64,000 nt of DNA from Ruminococcus sp. (lineage in GTDB: Bacteria > Bacillota > Clostridia > Oscillospirales > Ruminococcaceae), in contig NZ_JAEFAJ010000005.1 in NCBI RefSeq assembly GCF_016287535.1, positions 1 through 64,000 of the forward strand, read 5' to 3'. A program made the position numbers and the translations under genes. Positions 17,239 to 27,206 of this stretch are shown here, piece after piece (position 1 is the first letter of the stretch; each line of letters starts with the position of its first letter). The notes beneath the pieces were generated by a model. The model had not been told where the DNA came from, did not search any database, and saw nothing but the letters and a program-made list of their open reading frames with translations.

Positions 17239-18656
17239 AAGCAAAAAGATCAGGTGTTAAGCAGTTTATCTTCATGAGCAGTATAGTTGTATACGGTGAC
17301 AGTGCACCGATCGGCAGGAAGAAAAATATTACCAAGTATACTCCGGTAAGTCCGTCAAATTATTATGGAGACAGTAAAGTAAAGGCGGAGAATGGTCTGA
17401 AAAAACTTGAAGATAATAACTTCAAGGTAGTGATACTCAGAACACCTATGATCTACGGAAAAGGCAGCAAAGGCAATTATCATCTTATGTCGGAACTTGC
17501 ACAGAAGCTGCCTGTTTTTCCGTATGTCAATAATTGTCGTTCTATGCTTTATATTGAACATCTCATGGAATTTGTAAGACTCATGATCGAGAACGATGAA
17601 AGAGGAACCTTTTATCCGCAAAATGCTGAATACAGCAACACAAGCGAGCTCGTGAAGATGATAGGTGAGACCCATTCCAAGAGTATAACTTTGATCAGAG
17701 GCTGTACCATACCGCTAAAAATAATCTCACTGTTTACCTGCCTTATTGATAAGGCTTTTGGCAGTCTTACTTACGATCAGGAAATGAGTAATTACAAAAA
17801 TGAGTATAGATTCAACACATTAAAGGAATCGATCTGTAAAACTGAGCGCAGTATTAAAAATCCTGCCGCATCAAAAAGGACATATGAAGAATTAGTTTCG
17901 GTTATTATCCCCGCTTATAATTGCGCTGATCTTATAAAAGGAACTATTGACAGCATACTTCAGCAAACATATAGTAATTTTGAAATAATAATTACAGATG
18001 ACAACTCAACGGATAATACGGCATATGTGGTCAGGGAGCTTTGCAAGAAGGATAACAGAATAAAGCTTATTTGCTTGCATAATAATTCCGGTGTATGTGT
18101 TGCAAGAAATACAGCTATAGAAAATGCCAAAGGCAGGTATATAGCATTTGTAGATGCAGATGATCTGTGGATGCCTAAAAAGTTAGAACTTCAGATCGCT
18201 TTTATGAAAGCGAATTCATATGAATTTACATTTACAGCATATGAGACATTCAGAAACGGAAGCATGAAAAAATGTGCTGTTTTTGAAGTCCCGGATTCAA
18301 TAAATTACAACCAGTATCTGCTCAATACAATTATTGGAAACTTAACTGTTATAATAGACAGAGAACTGATCCCGGATTTCCGGATAAAAGAAGGCGAACT
18401 CGAAGATGTTGTAACATGGATGTATTACCTGAAACATGGATACATTGCACATGGGCTGAATATTGATCTTGCTAAGTATAGAGTTTATGCTTCTTCAAGA
18501 TCCGGAAATAAGATAAAAAATGCCGGAAGATATTACAGATGTCTGAGAAATACTCAGGGATTATCCGTGATCAGAAGTTTATTGTTAGAATGTTCGTATT
18601 TATTCAATGCGGTAAAGAAAAGAGTAATAGGCAAAATCAAAATGTGTTCCGAATAG
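17235..18656 (+). CDS. Epimerase C-terminal part fused to family 2 glycosyltransferase
   Basis: 473-codon frame. Residues 1-~210 continue the epimerase (SGVKQFIFMSSIVVYG; YYGDSKVKAE with the YxxxK catalytic pair). Residues ~220-440 are a GT-A family 2 glycosyltransferase: ELVSVIIPAYNCADLIKGTI, DDNSTDNT, FVDADDLW (DxD). The join lacks a stop: an AAAAGG site and an ATG lie at the junction, but in a frame that is off by one base. The two were therefore probably separate adjacent genes merged by a small indel. The expected role is adding a sugar to a surface polysaccharide. No start of its own is convincing for the first part; translation would depend on frameshifting upstream, whereas the GT2 part could be started internally. 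Confidence 0.7.
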   Translation: MKAKRSGVKQFIFMSSIVVYGDSAPIGRKKNITKYTPVSPSNYYGDSKVKAENGLKKLEDNNFKVVILRTPMIYGKGSKGNYHLMSELAQKLPVFPYVNNCRSMLYIEHLMEFVRLMIENDERGTFYPQNAEYSNTSELVKMIGETHSKSITLIRGCTIPLKIISLFTCLIDKAFGSLTYDQEMSNYKNEYRFNTLKESICKTERSIKNPAASKRTYEELVSVIIPAYNCADLIKGTIDSILQQTYSNFEIIITDDNSTDNTAYVVRELCKKDNRIKLICLHNNSGVCVARNTAIENAKGRYIAFVDADDLWMPKKLELQIAFMKANSYEFTFTAYETFRNGSMKKCAVFEVPDSINYNQYLLNTIIGNLTVIIDRELIPDFRIKEGELEDVVTWMYYLKHGYIAHGLNIDLAKYRVYASSRSGNKIKNAGRYYRCLRNTQGLSVIRSLLLECSYLFNAVKKRVIGKIKMCSE

Positions 18657-18721
18657 ATCATTTTTTTCATAAATACCCGATAGTATCATCCGATAAAATG
18701 TTTTTGCGAGGTAAAGCTATA

Positions 18722-18940
18722 ATGGAAATTGTAGGCTATAACAATGATTATGCTTTTACAGATCATTTAGTTGAGGCGACAATAACCTGCAACTATAATG
18801 AACTGAAAGAGATTGCAGCATTTATAAATAAAGTCATAGAAGAACATAGCAGTGATGAATCACAAATCTGTTTACACCTTAGAGATTTTGTAAAAGACTG
18901 GGACAAGTCTTCTTCTGATTTAATAGTATTGATACCATAA
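18722..18940 (+). CDS. Small acidic protein of unknown function (72 aa)
   Basis: Starts MEIVGYNNDYAFTDHL, with a GAGGT site 9 nt upstream of the ATG, and ends DKSSSDLIVLIP. It has a predicted mix of strand and helix and no membrane segment. A longer frame upstream overlaps the glycosyltransferase gene and is not supported by a ribosome site. It resembles small immunity-like orphan proteins in size and composition only; I do not recognise it. Confidence 0.55.
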   Translation: MEIVGYNNDYAFTDHLVEATITCNYNELKEIAAFINKVIEEHSSDESQICLHLRDFVKDWDKSSSDLIVLIP

Positions 18941-19015
18941 AATCTGATCAACAGCTTTTTTTGCGATCCTTTAAATCAAATTGCTGCAAGTTTATAAACC
19001 AGAGTGCAGCTTCTT

Positions 19016-19066
19016 GTAGAAGTCGGCAAAGGAACATCGTTTATGTTCACATTGCCTGTAAAATAA
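19016..19066 (+). pseudogene. C-terminal scrap of a sensor histidine kinase
   Basis: The frame ending with TAA at 19066 reads VEVGKGTSFMFTLPVK, which matches the final beta-strand of histidine-kinase ATPase domains (SEVGKGTxFxFTLP). Only ~23 codons remain after an upstream stop; the rest of the kinase is gone. It lies in the 342-bp gap between the 72-aa gene and the DtxR gene, which otherwise holds only the promoter. Confidence 0.45.
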
Positions 19067-19175
19067 ATGCTTTTATATTCTACCATAATTTCAGAAAAAA
19101 TCCAGTATATATTATCAGAGCAAAGTAATTAACTGCAGCGCTGCAATTGCTCCACAAGTCTTTTTATAATAAATA

Positions 19176-19204
19176 TTGACAAAGCGGTATATCTATGATA
19201 TAAT
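19176..19204 (+). promoter_or_regulatory. Consensus promoter of the DtxR-methyltransferase-ZIP operon
   Basis: TTGACA (19176-19181), 17 nt, TATAAT (19199-19204). The leader downstream contains ATCATACACTAAC, which could be half of a metal-regulator operator, but no clear dyad is present. Confidence 0.75.
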
Positions 19205-19282
19205 CGATTTAGAATGTTATCATACACTAACAAATATATGTAAAAAGTTATGTAATACAGTTTATTCAAAGGATGTGCCTAA

Positions 19283-19705
19283 ATGCTCGGAAAAGAAAAA
19301 ACGGAAAATTATCTCAGAACTATTTTAAAAATTCAGGAAGCGTGCGGCAGTGCAAGAGGCATCGACATTGTCGGAGAGCTTGGTGTTTCAAAACCAACAG
19401 TAAGTATTGCTGTGCATGAGCTTGAAAAGGAAGGATATATCAAGTGTATCAACAGCTATAATATAATTCTGACAAGAAAAGGGATAGAGCTGGCTAAAAA
19501 AATAAAAGGAAGGTATTATTTTTTCCTTTTGATGCTCCGGTATCTTGGGGTCGGAGAAGAAAATGCCAAGACCGATGCGTGTAAAATGGAGCACAGTATG
19601 GGCGATGAATCGTATAAAGCGCTTTTGGATTTCTTCCTTCATAATCACCCTGAGATCGTATCACAAGAGAATAGCGGACTAAAGGAATTATTTTTTGACA
19701 TATAG
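19283..19705 (+). CDS. DtxR/MntR-family metal-dependent transcriptional regulator
   Basis: 140 aa. Winged HTH at residues ~8-65 (TENYLRTILKIQE...DIVGELGVSKPTVSIAVHELEKEGYI) and a dimerisation/metal-binding part with the typical ...KTDACKMEHSM segment (Cys and Glu-His ligands). No C-terminal SH3-like domain, so it is of the short MntR-like type. It heads an operon with a methyltransferase and a ZIP metal transporter. That context suggests it senses Mn, Fe or Zn and represses the ZIP importer, with self-repression likely. The ribosome site is weak (AAGGATG). Confidence 0.85.
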   Translation: MLGKEKTENYLRTILKIQEACGSARGIDIVGELGVSKPTVSIAVHELEKEGYIKCINSYNIILTRKGIELAKKIKGRYYFFLLMLRYLGVGEENAKTDACKMEHSMGDESYKALLDFFLHNHPEIVSQENSGLKELFFDI

Positions 19706-19783
19706 TTTGTTTACGCTAACCATATGAAAGGATAAATATGAAATGCTGAAAGGCATGGAATAAATTAAAAAGGAGTATTTATT

Positions 19784-20581
19784 ATGGAACTAAAATTAGG
19801 CGATGTACAGACAACGGCGCTTATCCCCCTTGCAATCAAGGCGAATGAGACCCTCAGGAAAAACGCCCGTATAAAAGACCATAAGGCAGTTGAGATCATC
19901 AGAGCTCTGAATATTGATACAGAGCAGTACGATAAATTCATGTCCCACGAAGGTGTTATTGCAAGGACCATAATGCTTGACCGACAGCTAAGCGGGATAA
20001 TTCAGAATGCGCCTGATACAGTGATCGTAAATGTGGGTGCGGGATTTGATGACCGTTTTTCCAGAGTTGATAACGGAAAAATACTTTGGTTCGACCTTGA
20101 CCTGCCCGACGCGGTTTCCGCAAGAAGAAAGGCTTTCCCTGAACGTGAACGTGTTACCATGATCGCGGGAAGCGCCCTGGAGGATAGCTGGTGCGGACAG
20201 GTAAAGGAGTCCCTCACAGGCAGAAAATCAAAGCCTGTATTTATCGCTGAGGGCTTGTTCATGTACCTGACGCTTGAACAGATACGCACGTTTCTGGAAG
20301 TGCTGAAAAATAATTTCTCTGACGGCGGTACTCTTATCGCAGAGCAGAACTGCAAGATGATGCAGAAGAACGAAAAGCACCATGATACCGTGAAAAATAC
20401 CAACGCACATTTTATGTCGGGTACGGATTCGGGACAGGAGATCGCCGATCTGGCGGACGGTATTCAGCTTGTGGAAGAACACAGCTTCAACGAAGAAATG
20501 AAAAAGTACAGTATCCGTGCAAAGCTGTTCGCGCTGCTGCTGCCCAAGATGAACGACCGCTGGGCGACTTTCAGGTGGTAA
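19784..20581 (+). CDS. Leucine carboxyl methyltransferase (TcmP/PPM1-like) family protein
   Basis: 265 aa. Class I SAM-dependent methyltransferase of the LCM/TcmP type: VIVNVGAGFDDRF (SAM loop), WFDLDLPDAV (acidic ribose-binding residue), FIAEGLFMYLTLEQIR. The family methylates carboxyl or hydroxyl groups of small molecules or proteins; the substrate here is unknown. It lies between a DtxR regulator and a ZIP transporter, so it may modify a metal-binding metabolite or simply be co-regulated. AAAGGAG ribosome site. Confidence 0.85.
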   Translation: MELKLGDVQTTALIPLAIKANETLRKNARIKDHKAVEIIRALNIDTEQYDKFMSHEGVIARTIMLDRQLSGIIQNAPDTVIVNVGAGFDDRFSRVDNGKILWFDLDLPDAVSARRKAFPERERVTMIAGSALEDSWCGQVKESLTGRKSKPVFIAEGLFMYLTLEQIRTFLEVLKNNFSDGGTLIAEQNCKMMQKNEKHHDTVKNTNAHFMSGTDSGQEIADLADGIQLVEEHSFNEEMKKYSIRAKLFALLLPKMNDRWATFRW

Positions 20582-20629
20582 AACCGCATTGCCGGTATTG
20601 GAAAGCATAAAACAGAAAGGCGGTGCATC

Positions 20630-21412
20630 ATGCAAAAAGAAGCTATAACCGGACTGTTATTGCCGTTTCTCGGAACGGCAGCAGGTTCAGCCTGTGTTTT
20701 CTTCATGAAGCACAGCCTGAACAAACAAGTTCAGCGGGCATTGACAGGTTTTGCTGCAGGCGTTATGACCGCTGCTTCAATATGGAGCCTTATCATTCCT
20801 TCAATGGATATGGGAGAAGATAAAGGGAAACTCGCCTTTATACCTGCTGTGGCCGGATTCTGGTGCGGAATTCTGTTTCTGCTTTTGCTCGATACCCTGA
20901 TACCTCATCTGCACATGAATGCTGAAAAAGCGGAGGGCGTTCCGTCAAGGCTGGCAAGAACTACCATGATGGTGCTTGCAGTCACACTGCATAATATCCC
21001 CGAAGGTATGGCGGTCGGCATCGTTTATGCAGGCTTCATGTCGGGCTCATCTGATATGACCGCAGGAGGAGCGTTTGCGCTGGCGCTCGGTATAGCGATA
21101 CAGAATTTCCCTGAAGGCGCGATCATTTCCATGCCGCTTCATGCGGAGGGAAAAAGCAAGGGTAAAGCATTTGCAGACGGTGTTTTTTCAGGAGTAGTCG
21201 AACCTATAGGCGCAGCTCTTACGATACTGTTCGCAGGACTGTTTCTGCCTGCAATGCCGTATTTACTGAGCTTTGCAGCAGGAGCTATGATATATGTTGT
21301 AGTTGAGGAACTTATACCCGAAATGTCAGAGGGCGAACATTCAAATATCGGAGTTATCATGTTTTCAGTGGGCTTTACGCTGATGATGACACTTGATACT
21401 GCTCTCGGATAA
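20630..21412 (+). CDS. ZIP-family divalent metal transporter (ZupT/GufA-like)
   Basis: 260 aa integral membrane protein with 8 predicted segments. Signature motifs: HNIPEGMAVG in helix IV and QNFPEGAI in helix V, which form the metal site. The ZIP family moves Zn, Fe or Mn into the cytoplasm. It is 48 bp downstream of the methyltransferase gene with its own GGCGG site. The DtxR-type regulator three genes upstream probably controls it according to metal level. Confidence 0.9.
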   Translation: MQKEAITGLLLPFLGTAAGSACVFFMKHSLNKQVQRALTGFAAGVMTAASIWSLIIPSMDMGEDKGKLAFIPAVAGFWCGILFLLLLDTLIPHLHMNAEKAEGVPSRLARTTMMVLAVTLHNIPEGMAVGIVYAGFMSGSSDMTAGGAFALALGIAIQNFPEGAIISMPLHAEGKSKGKAFADGVFSGVVEPIGAALTILFAGLFLPAMPYLLSFAAGAMIYVVVEELIPEMSEGEHSNIGVIMFSVGFTLMMTLDTALG

Positions 21413-21460
21413 TATTTGAAATTTTGTGGATATAATCATAAAAAGCTTAATACGAAAAGG

Positions 21461-21492
21461 AAACGGACTCTGCTGCATAACAGAGTCCGTTT
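21461..21492. terminator. Bidirectional terminator between ZIP and LRR genes
   Basis: AAACGGACTCTG/CAGAGTCCGTTT perfect 12-bp stem with 8-nt loop, T-run on the plus side and A-run on the other. It lies between convergent genes. Confidence 0.9.
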
Positions 21493-21495
21493 TTA

Positions 21496-24400
21496 TTACT
21501 TTTTCTTTGACTTGAATTTTTCAGGATCCTTTGACATTTTTACAGATACCATACCTAATATTACCATCATTAACGAAGCAAACACAATAATCATATTGAG
21601 CTTAGAGTTGCTTCCTGTCTGTGGCAGGTCAACAGACTCATCTGCGGAATTGGTTCCTTCACCTGTCTGCGGATCAATATAATAGATATCAAGAACATTT
21701 CCGTCTGCGTCTTTAAGTGTGATCTCATAAACACCGCTGTCAGTGGTATTTATATCCGTACCGCGGACGTGCTTTCCGTTTCTGTACTGATAGTCAACAA
21801 CTGCCCATTCAGCAAGCTGTTTTGGCGTACCTATATCCTCAAACATATCTGATGTAACAGTTGCCGCTGCGGTAGTCGTTGACGAAGTCATCGCTGCTGT
21901 TGAGGGAGTAGTCACGGTTGTTGCGGCAGTCGTTGTTGTCGTCGAAGCAGTTGTGGTCACAGTAGTCGTTGTCACGGTTGTTGTAGTCGTTGTTGTTGCC
22001 GGAGCAGTTGCAGCAGCAGTCGTAGTTGTTGTCTCAGGAACAGAAGTATCTCCTCCGCCGAGGTCATAACCGCGTCCGCTGAGATCGGTGACCTTGCCCT
22101 CTGCAATAAGCCTGCAGCCGTCCTTTATATTGATAACAGCGTTATCAGCTATGAGCACATCCACATATTCGGGAATAGTAACATTATCTGTAACGTCTAT
22201 ATCGCCGAACAGTGTTAGTTCCGTGCTTTCGCCTGCATCCGCAGCCTCCTTGACAGCTACTCTGATATCAGCATATGTATTTGAGTTGCTGAGCATAGCT
22301 GTTGCCTTGCAATTGACAGGACAGCAGTCTGTAATTTCACCGCATATGTCGCATACACGTATTGCAAGACCCGGTTCATCGCCGTCAGGAGTCTTAACGA
22401 CCTCATATCTGCCTGTTGATACGCACTGATGTGCATCGATCATGTTTATCCTCTGAACCTCCTTTGTGCCGTCTTTATACTCGAAAATAAGATCTCCGCT
22501 TTCAAAAGTCTTTGGCACCTTGATTCTGATGATGTCATCACCTTCAGGTATTTCAAGCTTTCCGTCTTTTCCGGAGGTATTGCCGTAAATGTCCGTGATC
22601 TCAACCGCACTGCCTGTTACAGTGACAGGGATATTTTCATTTTCTTCTTCGCCGCGTGTACGGACTTTCAAACTTACCTCTGCCCAGTTTCCGTATTTTT
22701 CAAAGAATAAAATATCATCACCGTTATCACTTCTAATACATATGATTCCCTGTGGTTCGCTTGCAGACTTTTTATTATAATACTCTATAATAGCATTACT
22801 TGCCGACTCTTCATCTTTAATGTCTATATTGACAATATAGTCTTTTCTTAGCTGTTCCAGGTCTGTTTCAGTGTCAAACGAACCGTCGAATATCATTTTC
22901 AGTCTGTCTCTTACATATTCCGTGCTAACAGCAATTTTTCTTTCTGTCGGTGCGTTTGTCTTTGTATCTATATCTACAGAATAGCTTACAGGAGCCTGCG
23001 AGCCTTCAAATCCGACCTCGATACACTTCAGGATATGCTCCGTGGGTAATTCACTGAAATACTTTGCAAATCTATTGCTGATCTCTCTTATTCCCAGAAG
23101 ATTATTATCAGCATTGATCATGCTTAACAGCTCTTTTTCCTTTTCGTCAAATATTGCTGACGTGATATACTGCTCATAAACCGATTTCCAGAGGTCCTGT
23201 ACCGTAAACTCCAGTGTAACAGTCTCATTCGGCGGTAATACGACCATGCGCAGTTTTTGGTCATCGGCATATCTTCCCATCAGATAGATAGTATCATACT
23301 TTGTTTCGGTTATTGTGTTTTGGCTGTCATCAGTTGTCGTAATAACAGCCTTTGAAAGCTGGTATTTCTTGTCTACCACGCAGTCAAGGTCGTAGATCGT
23401 ATTTTTGGAGATATTTTTAAGGTTTATCTTTATGACATAATCATGATTGTAATATGAATACTTAGGAAGGACTATGTTCATATCAACAGCGCCAGAGGTG
23501 TAAACGTGAAACTTGTCCTTGGCTTTGAATGTCATTTTTATCTTATCATCCGGATCACCGTTTTTTGATCCTTCAAATACGGCTGAAAGCTCATACTCAT
23601 CTTCCCTGTCTCCGCGGAGGAACCAGTGTGCGACCAGCGTTTTATTCTTGTCAAGGTCACCTATCTTCTGTACCTGTTCGCTGTAAACGAGCGTCAGTCC
23701 ATCAGGAACATCGAGAGCTGCCTTGCAGTCTGTAACAGTTCCGCCGCCCTTGTTAAAGACAAGAAGCTGTACATCGTAGAATTCCTTGAGCCACCTGCTG
23801 CTGCCGTTAATGAAAAGGAACATTTCCTCATCGAGCGTCTCGGCGTGGTAAACATAAGAGCCAAGTTCATCGATATAAACTCCTTCGTGTTTGTCCTGAC
23901 CTTCGGCTTCCTTATCAAGGTCTATACTGCGGCCGCCGGCAATCTTCATTCTTGTATTTTTGTATACTATATCTCCGTCGGGATCGCTGACCTCGTTCTT
24001 CTCGATAAACAGCTTGGTACTGTCAAATTTTGCATCGACGGAGTATTTGATACCGTTGAAGTTCTCATCGCCGCTGATGTCGATACCTGCTTTTTTGATC
24101 TCTTCCTTTGTCATAGGAGAAACAGAAAGATCTCCCGCGACCATAGGATCCTTTGTTGAAACTGCGGCAGTTGTCGTTGTTGTTGTAGATGTAGTAGTCG
24201 TTGTAGCAGCTGTGGTTGTTGTTGTCGTAGTATTAACTGCACCGGTCGTTGTTGTCGTAGTAGTTGCAGGAACTCTTACTTCAACATTAACAGTGCAGGT
24301 GCTTCCGTCAGGAGCCTGTACGCTTATAACAGCCTTGCCCGGCTCAGCCGCGCTTATCACGCCGTCCCTGTCAACTGCTGCGACTGCCGTATCGGAGGAG

Positions 24401-27129
24401 CTGTAGCCAAGATCTGTATGATCCGACTTGATGGTATACTTATCGCCGTTTATCATCGAGATGTCCTTAGGACCGATAACTATTTCATTATCAAAAGGCA
24501 CGAACTTATAGTCATTGTCCGCTGCAAAGGTAGCGGCAGTTGATTTTTCGTAGCCGTGTACAGTACCGATGTAATCGTCGCTCATTGCGTTGTATGCTAT
24601 ATCGCAGGACTTGTTGTATATGTATACGTCGGCATTGCTGTTTGCGAATGCGTTTTGCTTTATCTCTGTCACATTCTCCGGAACTTCAACAGAAACCAGC
24701 GTCTCGCAGTTATTGAACGCATATTCTTCTATATAAGCTGTCTCAGAACCGCATATCTCCACCTCTCTGAGAGTTTTCATGCCCGAAAATGCATACTTTG
24801 GTATTTTTTCGCCGCCTGTAACAGTTATCTTTGAGATAGAATAGCCAGCGAAATCCATATTGTCGTTTTCCATTGAGCCATAATCAAAAAAGAACATATC
24901 TGCAACTGAGTCCCACCATCTTTCCTTTCCGTTAATCGCAGCTACACCATTTGAAAGGGCTGCATAAGGAACAGTAAGAGATTCAAGATGACAGCAGCCG
25001 TTCAGCATCAGCTCTCCCATTGAGGTTACGGAATCGGGAATTGTAAGAGAATGCATTGTACAATTACCGAATGCCCCTTTGCCAATGCTTTTAAGTCCGT
25101 CATTCAGCCTGAACTCCTTCATTCCTGTACATTTATTGAACGCTCTCACGCCTATGCTTTCGACTGTTTCAGGCAATTCCAGATTTTCAAGAGCGATGCA
25201 GCCTCTGAATGCATAATCGCCGACAGATGATACTCCTGAGCCGCTAAGGTCTATCTCCCTGACTGTTGTCATGCCGGAGAACGCATAATCAGGGATCACC
25301 TCGCCGCCTGTAACAGTTATCTTTTCAATGGCATAATTATAGAATTCCATATTAATGTTATCATATGAGTAATAACTATGCATGAACAGATCGGCAACGG
25401 AATTATTCCAGTCTGCTTTGCTGTCAGCTGCCGCAACAGCCTCTGAGGTAGCCGCATAAGGGATAGTCAGCTCTTTAAGATTTGTACAGCCGTTGAACAT
25501 CTGACTGCCCATTGATGTTACTGTTGCGGGAACAGTCAGCTTCTCTATTCCTTTACAGTTCTGGAACGCATATTCGCCGAAGCTGTTATAGGTCTTTGGT
25601 ATCGTGAATTCACCGAGGTTTTCACACTCTGCAAATGCATAGCTGCCGGCAGAGGTTATTTTTCCGTTATCGGGAAGAGCGGTTATAGGGTTTCCGTAAT
25701 AGGAATAGCTTCCGAGCGATTCAACTGTTTCCGGGAGCTTTACGTCTGTAAGGACTGAACAGTTCCAGAAAGCGTAATCGCCTATGGAAGTTATCTTTGT
25801 GCCGCTGAGGTCTATCTCCCTGACTGTTGTCATGCCGGAGAACGCATATTTCGGAATTACCTCGCCGCCCCTTATAGTTATCTTTTCAATGGCATAATCA
25901 GAGAAATCCGCATTGTCATTATAAAATGAAAAGTAATTACTCAGGAACATATCAGCAACGGAAGTATTCCAGTCTGTTTCTCCGTCAGCTGCCGCTACAG
26001 TATTTGAGGTAGCAGCATAAGGTAGTGAAAGCTCTTTAAGAGCAGTACAGCCTTTCAGCATATGCTCTCCCATTGATGTTACAGAATCGGGTATGGTAAG
26101 CTCTGTTATCCCTGTACAATTCTGGAATGCCGCTCCGACAATGCTTTTAAGTCCGTCATTCAGCTTTAATTCCTTCAATGCTTTACAGTCACTGAAAGCA
26201 AGATCATTTATAGTCTCTAATGATGAAGGGAGACTGATGCTTTCAAGAGAAGTACAGCCGTTGAATGCGTATTTGCCGACAGAAGATACTCCTGAGCCGC
26301 TAAGGTCTATCTCCTTTATCGTTTCCATGCCGGAGAACGCATAATCAGGAATTATCCCGCCGCCTGTGACAGTTATCTTTTCAATGGCATAATCTGAGAA
26401 TTGCATAGGTTTGTTATCATATGAGTAATAACTATGCATGAACAGATCGGCAACGGAATTATCCCAGCCTGCTTTGCTGTCAAGAGCTTCTTCCTTTGAG
26501 ACAGCCGCGTAAGGGATAGTCAGCTCCCTCAGGGCAGTACAGCCTTTCAGCATCTGACCGCCCATTGTCTCTACAGGATCAGGCACAGTAAGAGCAGCTA
26601 TATCAGAACAGCCGCTGAACGCGCCTGAACCGATGCTCTTTATCCCGTCGGGAAGAACGATAACTCCGGCAGCAGCCTTATCAGCGCTGCCACATGAAGA
26701 ACATTTCAGGGAGCTCATGCCGCTGAACACATTGCTTCCTATGCTCGTTATGACAAGACCGTTTTCAGCGTCCTTGTCCTCAAATAGTATCTGTTTTACA
26801 GACTGCGCATTTTTGAAGGGCGATTTTTTAAACTCTGTCATTTCACCGTATCCGCAGATACGCAATAATCCGTTGCTGTAGATCTCAGCAGTGATATTCT
26901 CTCCGAGCGCTTCCGATTCGATGACAGCCGACTTATCCGGAACAGAGCGTATGATCGTTAAGTCAGAGGTATTGCCTTCTTTTACTGGGATATTTACGTC
27001 GTAAATTTCTGCTGCGCTATTCAGGACGCCTGCTGCGCCAGTCCTTGCGGACTGAGCCAGAGCTCCCGAAGTGAGCGCTGATGAGCATATAAGTATACTT
27101 AGCACACCAGCTGTGATTCGTTTAAACAT
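21496..27129 (-). CDS. Giant LPQTG-anchored BspA-like leucine-rich-repeat surface protein
   Basis: 1,877 aa. Signal peptide (1-27); many LRR_5/BspA repeats of the form KITVTGGEVIPDYAFSGM...SVGDYAFRGC (about 110-860); a bacterial Ig-like (Big2) segment (SSSDTAVAAVDRDGVISAAEPGKA...); a Thr-rich linker; an ~800-residue extracellular region; a second Thr-rich linker; and a sortase signal LPQTG, hydrophobic stretch and basic tail (KFKSKKK). It is displayed on the cell wall and probably acts in adhesion. The ATG at 27129 has GGAG 8 nt upstream; the earlier GTG overlaps that site. It directly follows the anti-sigma gene (78 bp), so it is probably in that sigma-factor operon. Confidence 0.9.
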   Translation of the reverse strand: MFKRITAGVLSILICSSALTSGALAQSARTGAAGVLNSAAEIYDVNIPVKEGNTSDLTIIRSVPDKSAVIESEALGENITAEIYSNGLLRICGYGEMTEFKKSPFKNAQSVKQILFEDKDAENGLVITSIGSNVFSGMSSLKCSSCGSADKAAAGVIVLPDGIKSIGSGAFSGCSDIAALTVPDPVETMGGQMLKGCTALRELTIPYAAVSKEEALDSKAGWDNSVADLFMHSYYSYDNKPMQFSDYAIEKITVTGGGIIPDYAFSGMETIKEIDLSGSGVSSVGKYAFNGCTSLESISLPSSLETINDLAFSDCKALKELKLNDGLKSIVGAAFQNCTGITELTIPDSVTSMGEHMLKGCTALKELSLPYAATSNTVAAADGETDWNTSVADMFLSNYFSFYNDNADFSDYAIEKITIRGGEVIPKYAFSGMTTVREIDLSGTKITSIGDYAFWNCSVLTDVKLPETVESLGSYSYYGNPITALPDNGKITSAGSYAFAECENLGEFTIPKTYNSFGEYAFQNCKGIEKLTVPATVTSMGSQMFNGCTNLKELTIPYAATSEAVAAADSKADWNNSVADLFMHSYYSYDNINMEFYNYAIEKITVTGGEVIPDYAFSGMTTVREIDLSGSGVSSVGDYAFRGCIALENLELPETVESIGVRAFNKCTGMKEFRLNDGLKSIGKGAFGNCTMHSLTIPDSVTSMGELMLNGCCHLESLTVPYAALSNGVAAINGKERWWDSVADMFFFDYGSMENDNMDFAGYSISKITVTGGEKIPKYAFSGMKTLREVEICGSETAYIEEYAFNNCETLVSVEVPENVTEIKQNAFANSNADVYIYNKSCDIAYNAMSDDYIGTVHGYEKSTAATFAADNDYKFVPFDNEIVIGPKDISMINGDKYTIKSDHTDLGYSSSDTAVAAVDRDGVISAAEPGKAVISVQAPDGSTCTVNVEVRVPATTTTTTTGAVNTTTTTTTAATTTTTSTTTTTTAAVSTKDPMVAGDLSVSPMTKEEIKKAGIDISGDENFNGIKYSVDAKFDSTKLFIEKNEVSDPDGDIVYKNTRMKIAGGRSIDLDKEAEGQDKHEGVYIDELGSYVYHAETLDEEMFLFINGSSRWLKEFYDVQLLVFNKGGGTVTDCKAALDVPDGLTLVYSEQVQKIGDLDKNKTLVAHWFLRGDREDEYELSAVFEGSKNGDPDDKIKMTFKAKDKFHVYTSGAVDMNIVLPKYSYYNHDYVIKINLKNISKNTIYDLDCVVDKKYQLSKAVITTTDDSQNTITETKYDTIYLMGRYADDQKLRMVVLPPNETVTLEFTVQDLWKSVYEQYITSAIFDEKEKELLSMINADNNLLGIREISNRFAKYFSELPTEHILKCIEVGFEGSQAPVSYSVDIDTKTNAPTERKIAVSTEYVRDRLKMIFDGSFDTETDLEQLRKDYIVNIDIKDEESASNAIIEYYNKKSASEPQGIICIRSDNGDDILFFEKYGNWAEVSLKVRTRGEEENENIPVTVTGSAVEITDIYGNTSGKDGKLEIPEGDDIIRIKVPKTFESGDLIFEYKDGTKEVQRINMIDAHQCVSTGRYEVVKTPDGDEPGLAIRVCDICGEITDCCPVNCKATAMLSNSNTYADIRVAVKEAADAGESTELTLFGDIDVTDNVTIPEYVDVLIADNAVINIKDGCRLIAEGKVTDLSGRGYDLGGGDTSVPETTTTTAAATAPATTTTTTTVTTTTVTTTASTTTTTAATTVTTPSTAAMTSSTTTAAATVTSDMFEDIGTPKQLAEWAVVDYQYRNGKHVRGTDINTTDSGVYEITLKDADGNVLDIYYIDPQTGEGTNSADESVDLPQTGSNSKLNMIIVFASLMMVILGMVSVKMSKDPEKFKSKKK

Positions 27130-27206
27130 CTCTTTCACTCCTTATTAGGTCTTTAATTGTTTATGTGTTTATTACAATATACTTAGATCAGCTTTTCCGG
27201 ATATTT

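Noticed and set aside
19205-19282. Classical DtxR/MntR operator
   Set aside because: Only half-site-like CTAAC words are present; no clear dyad, so no operator was annotated.
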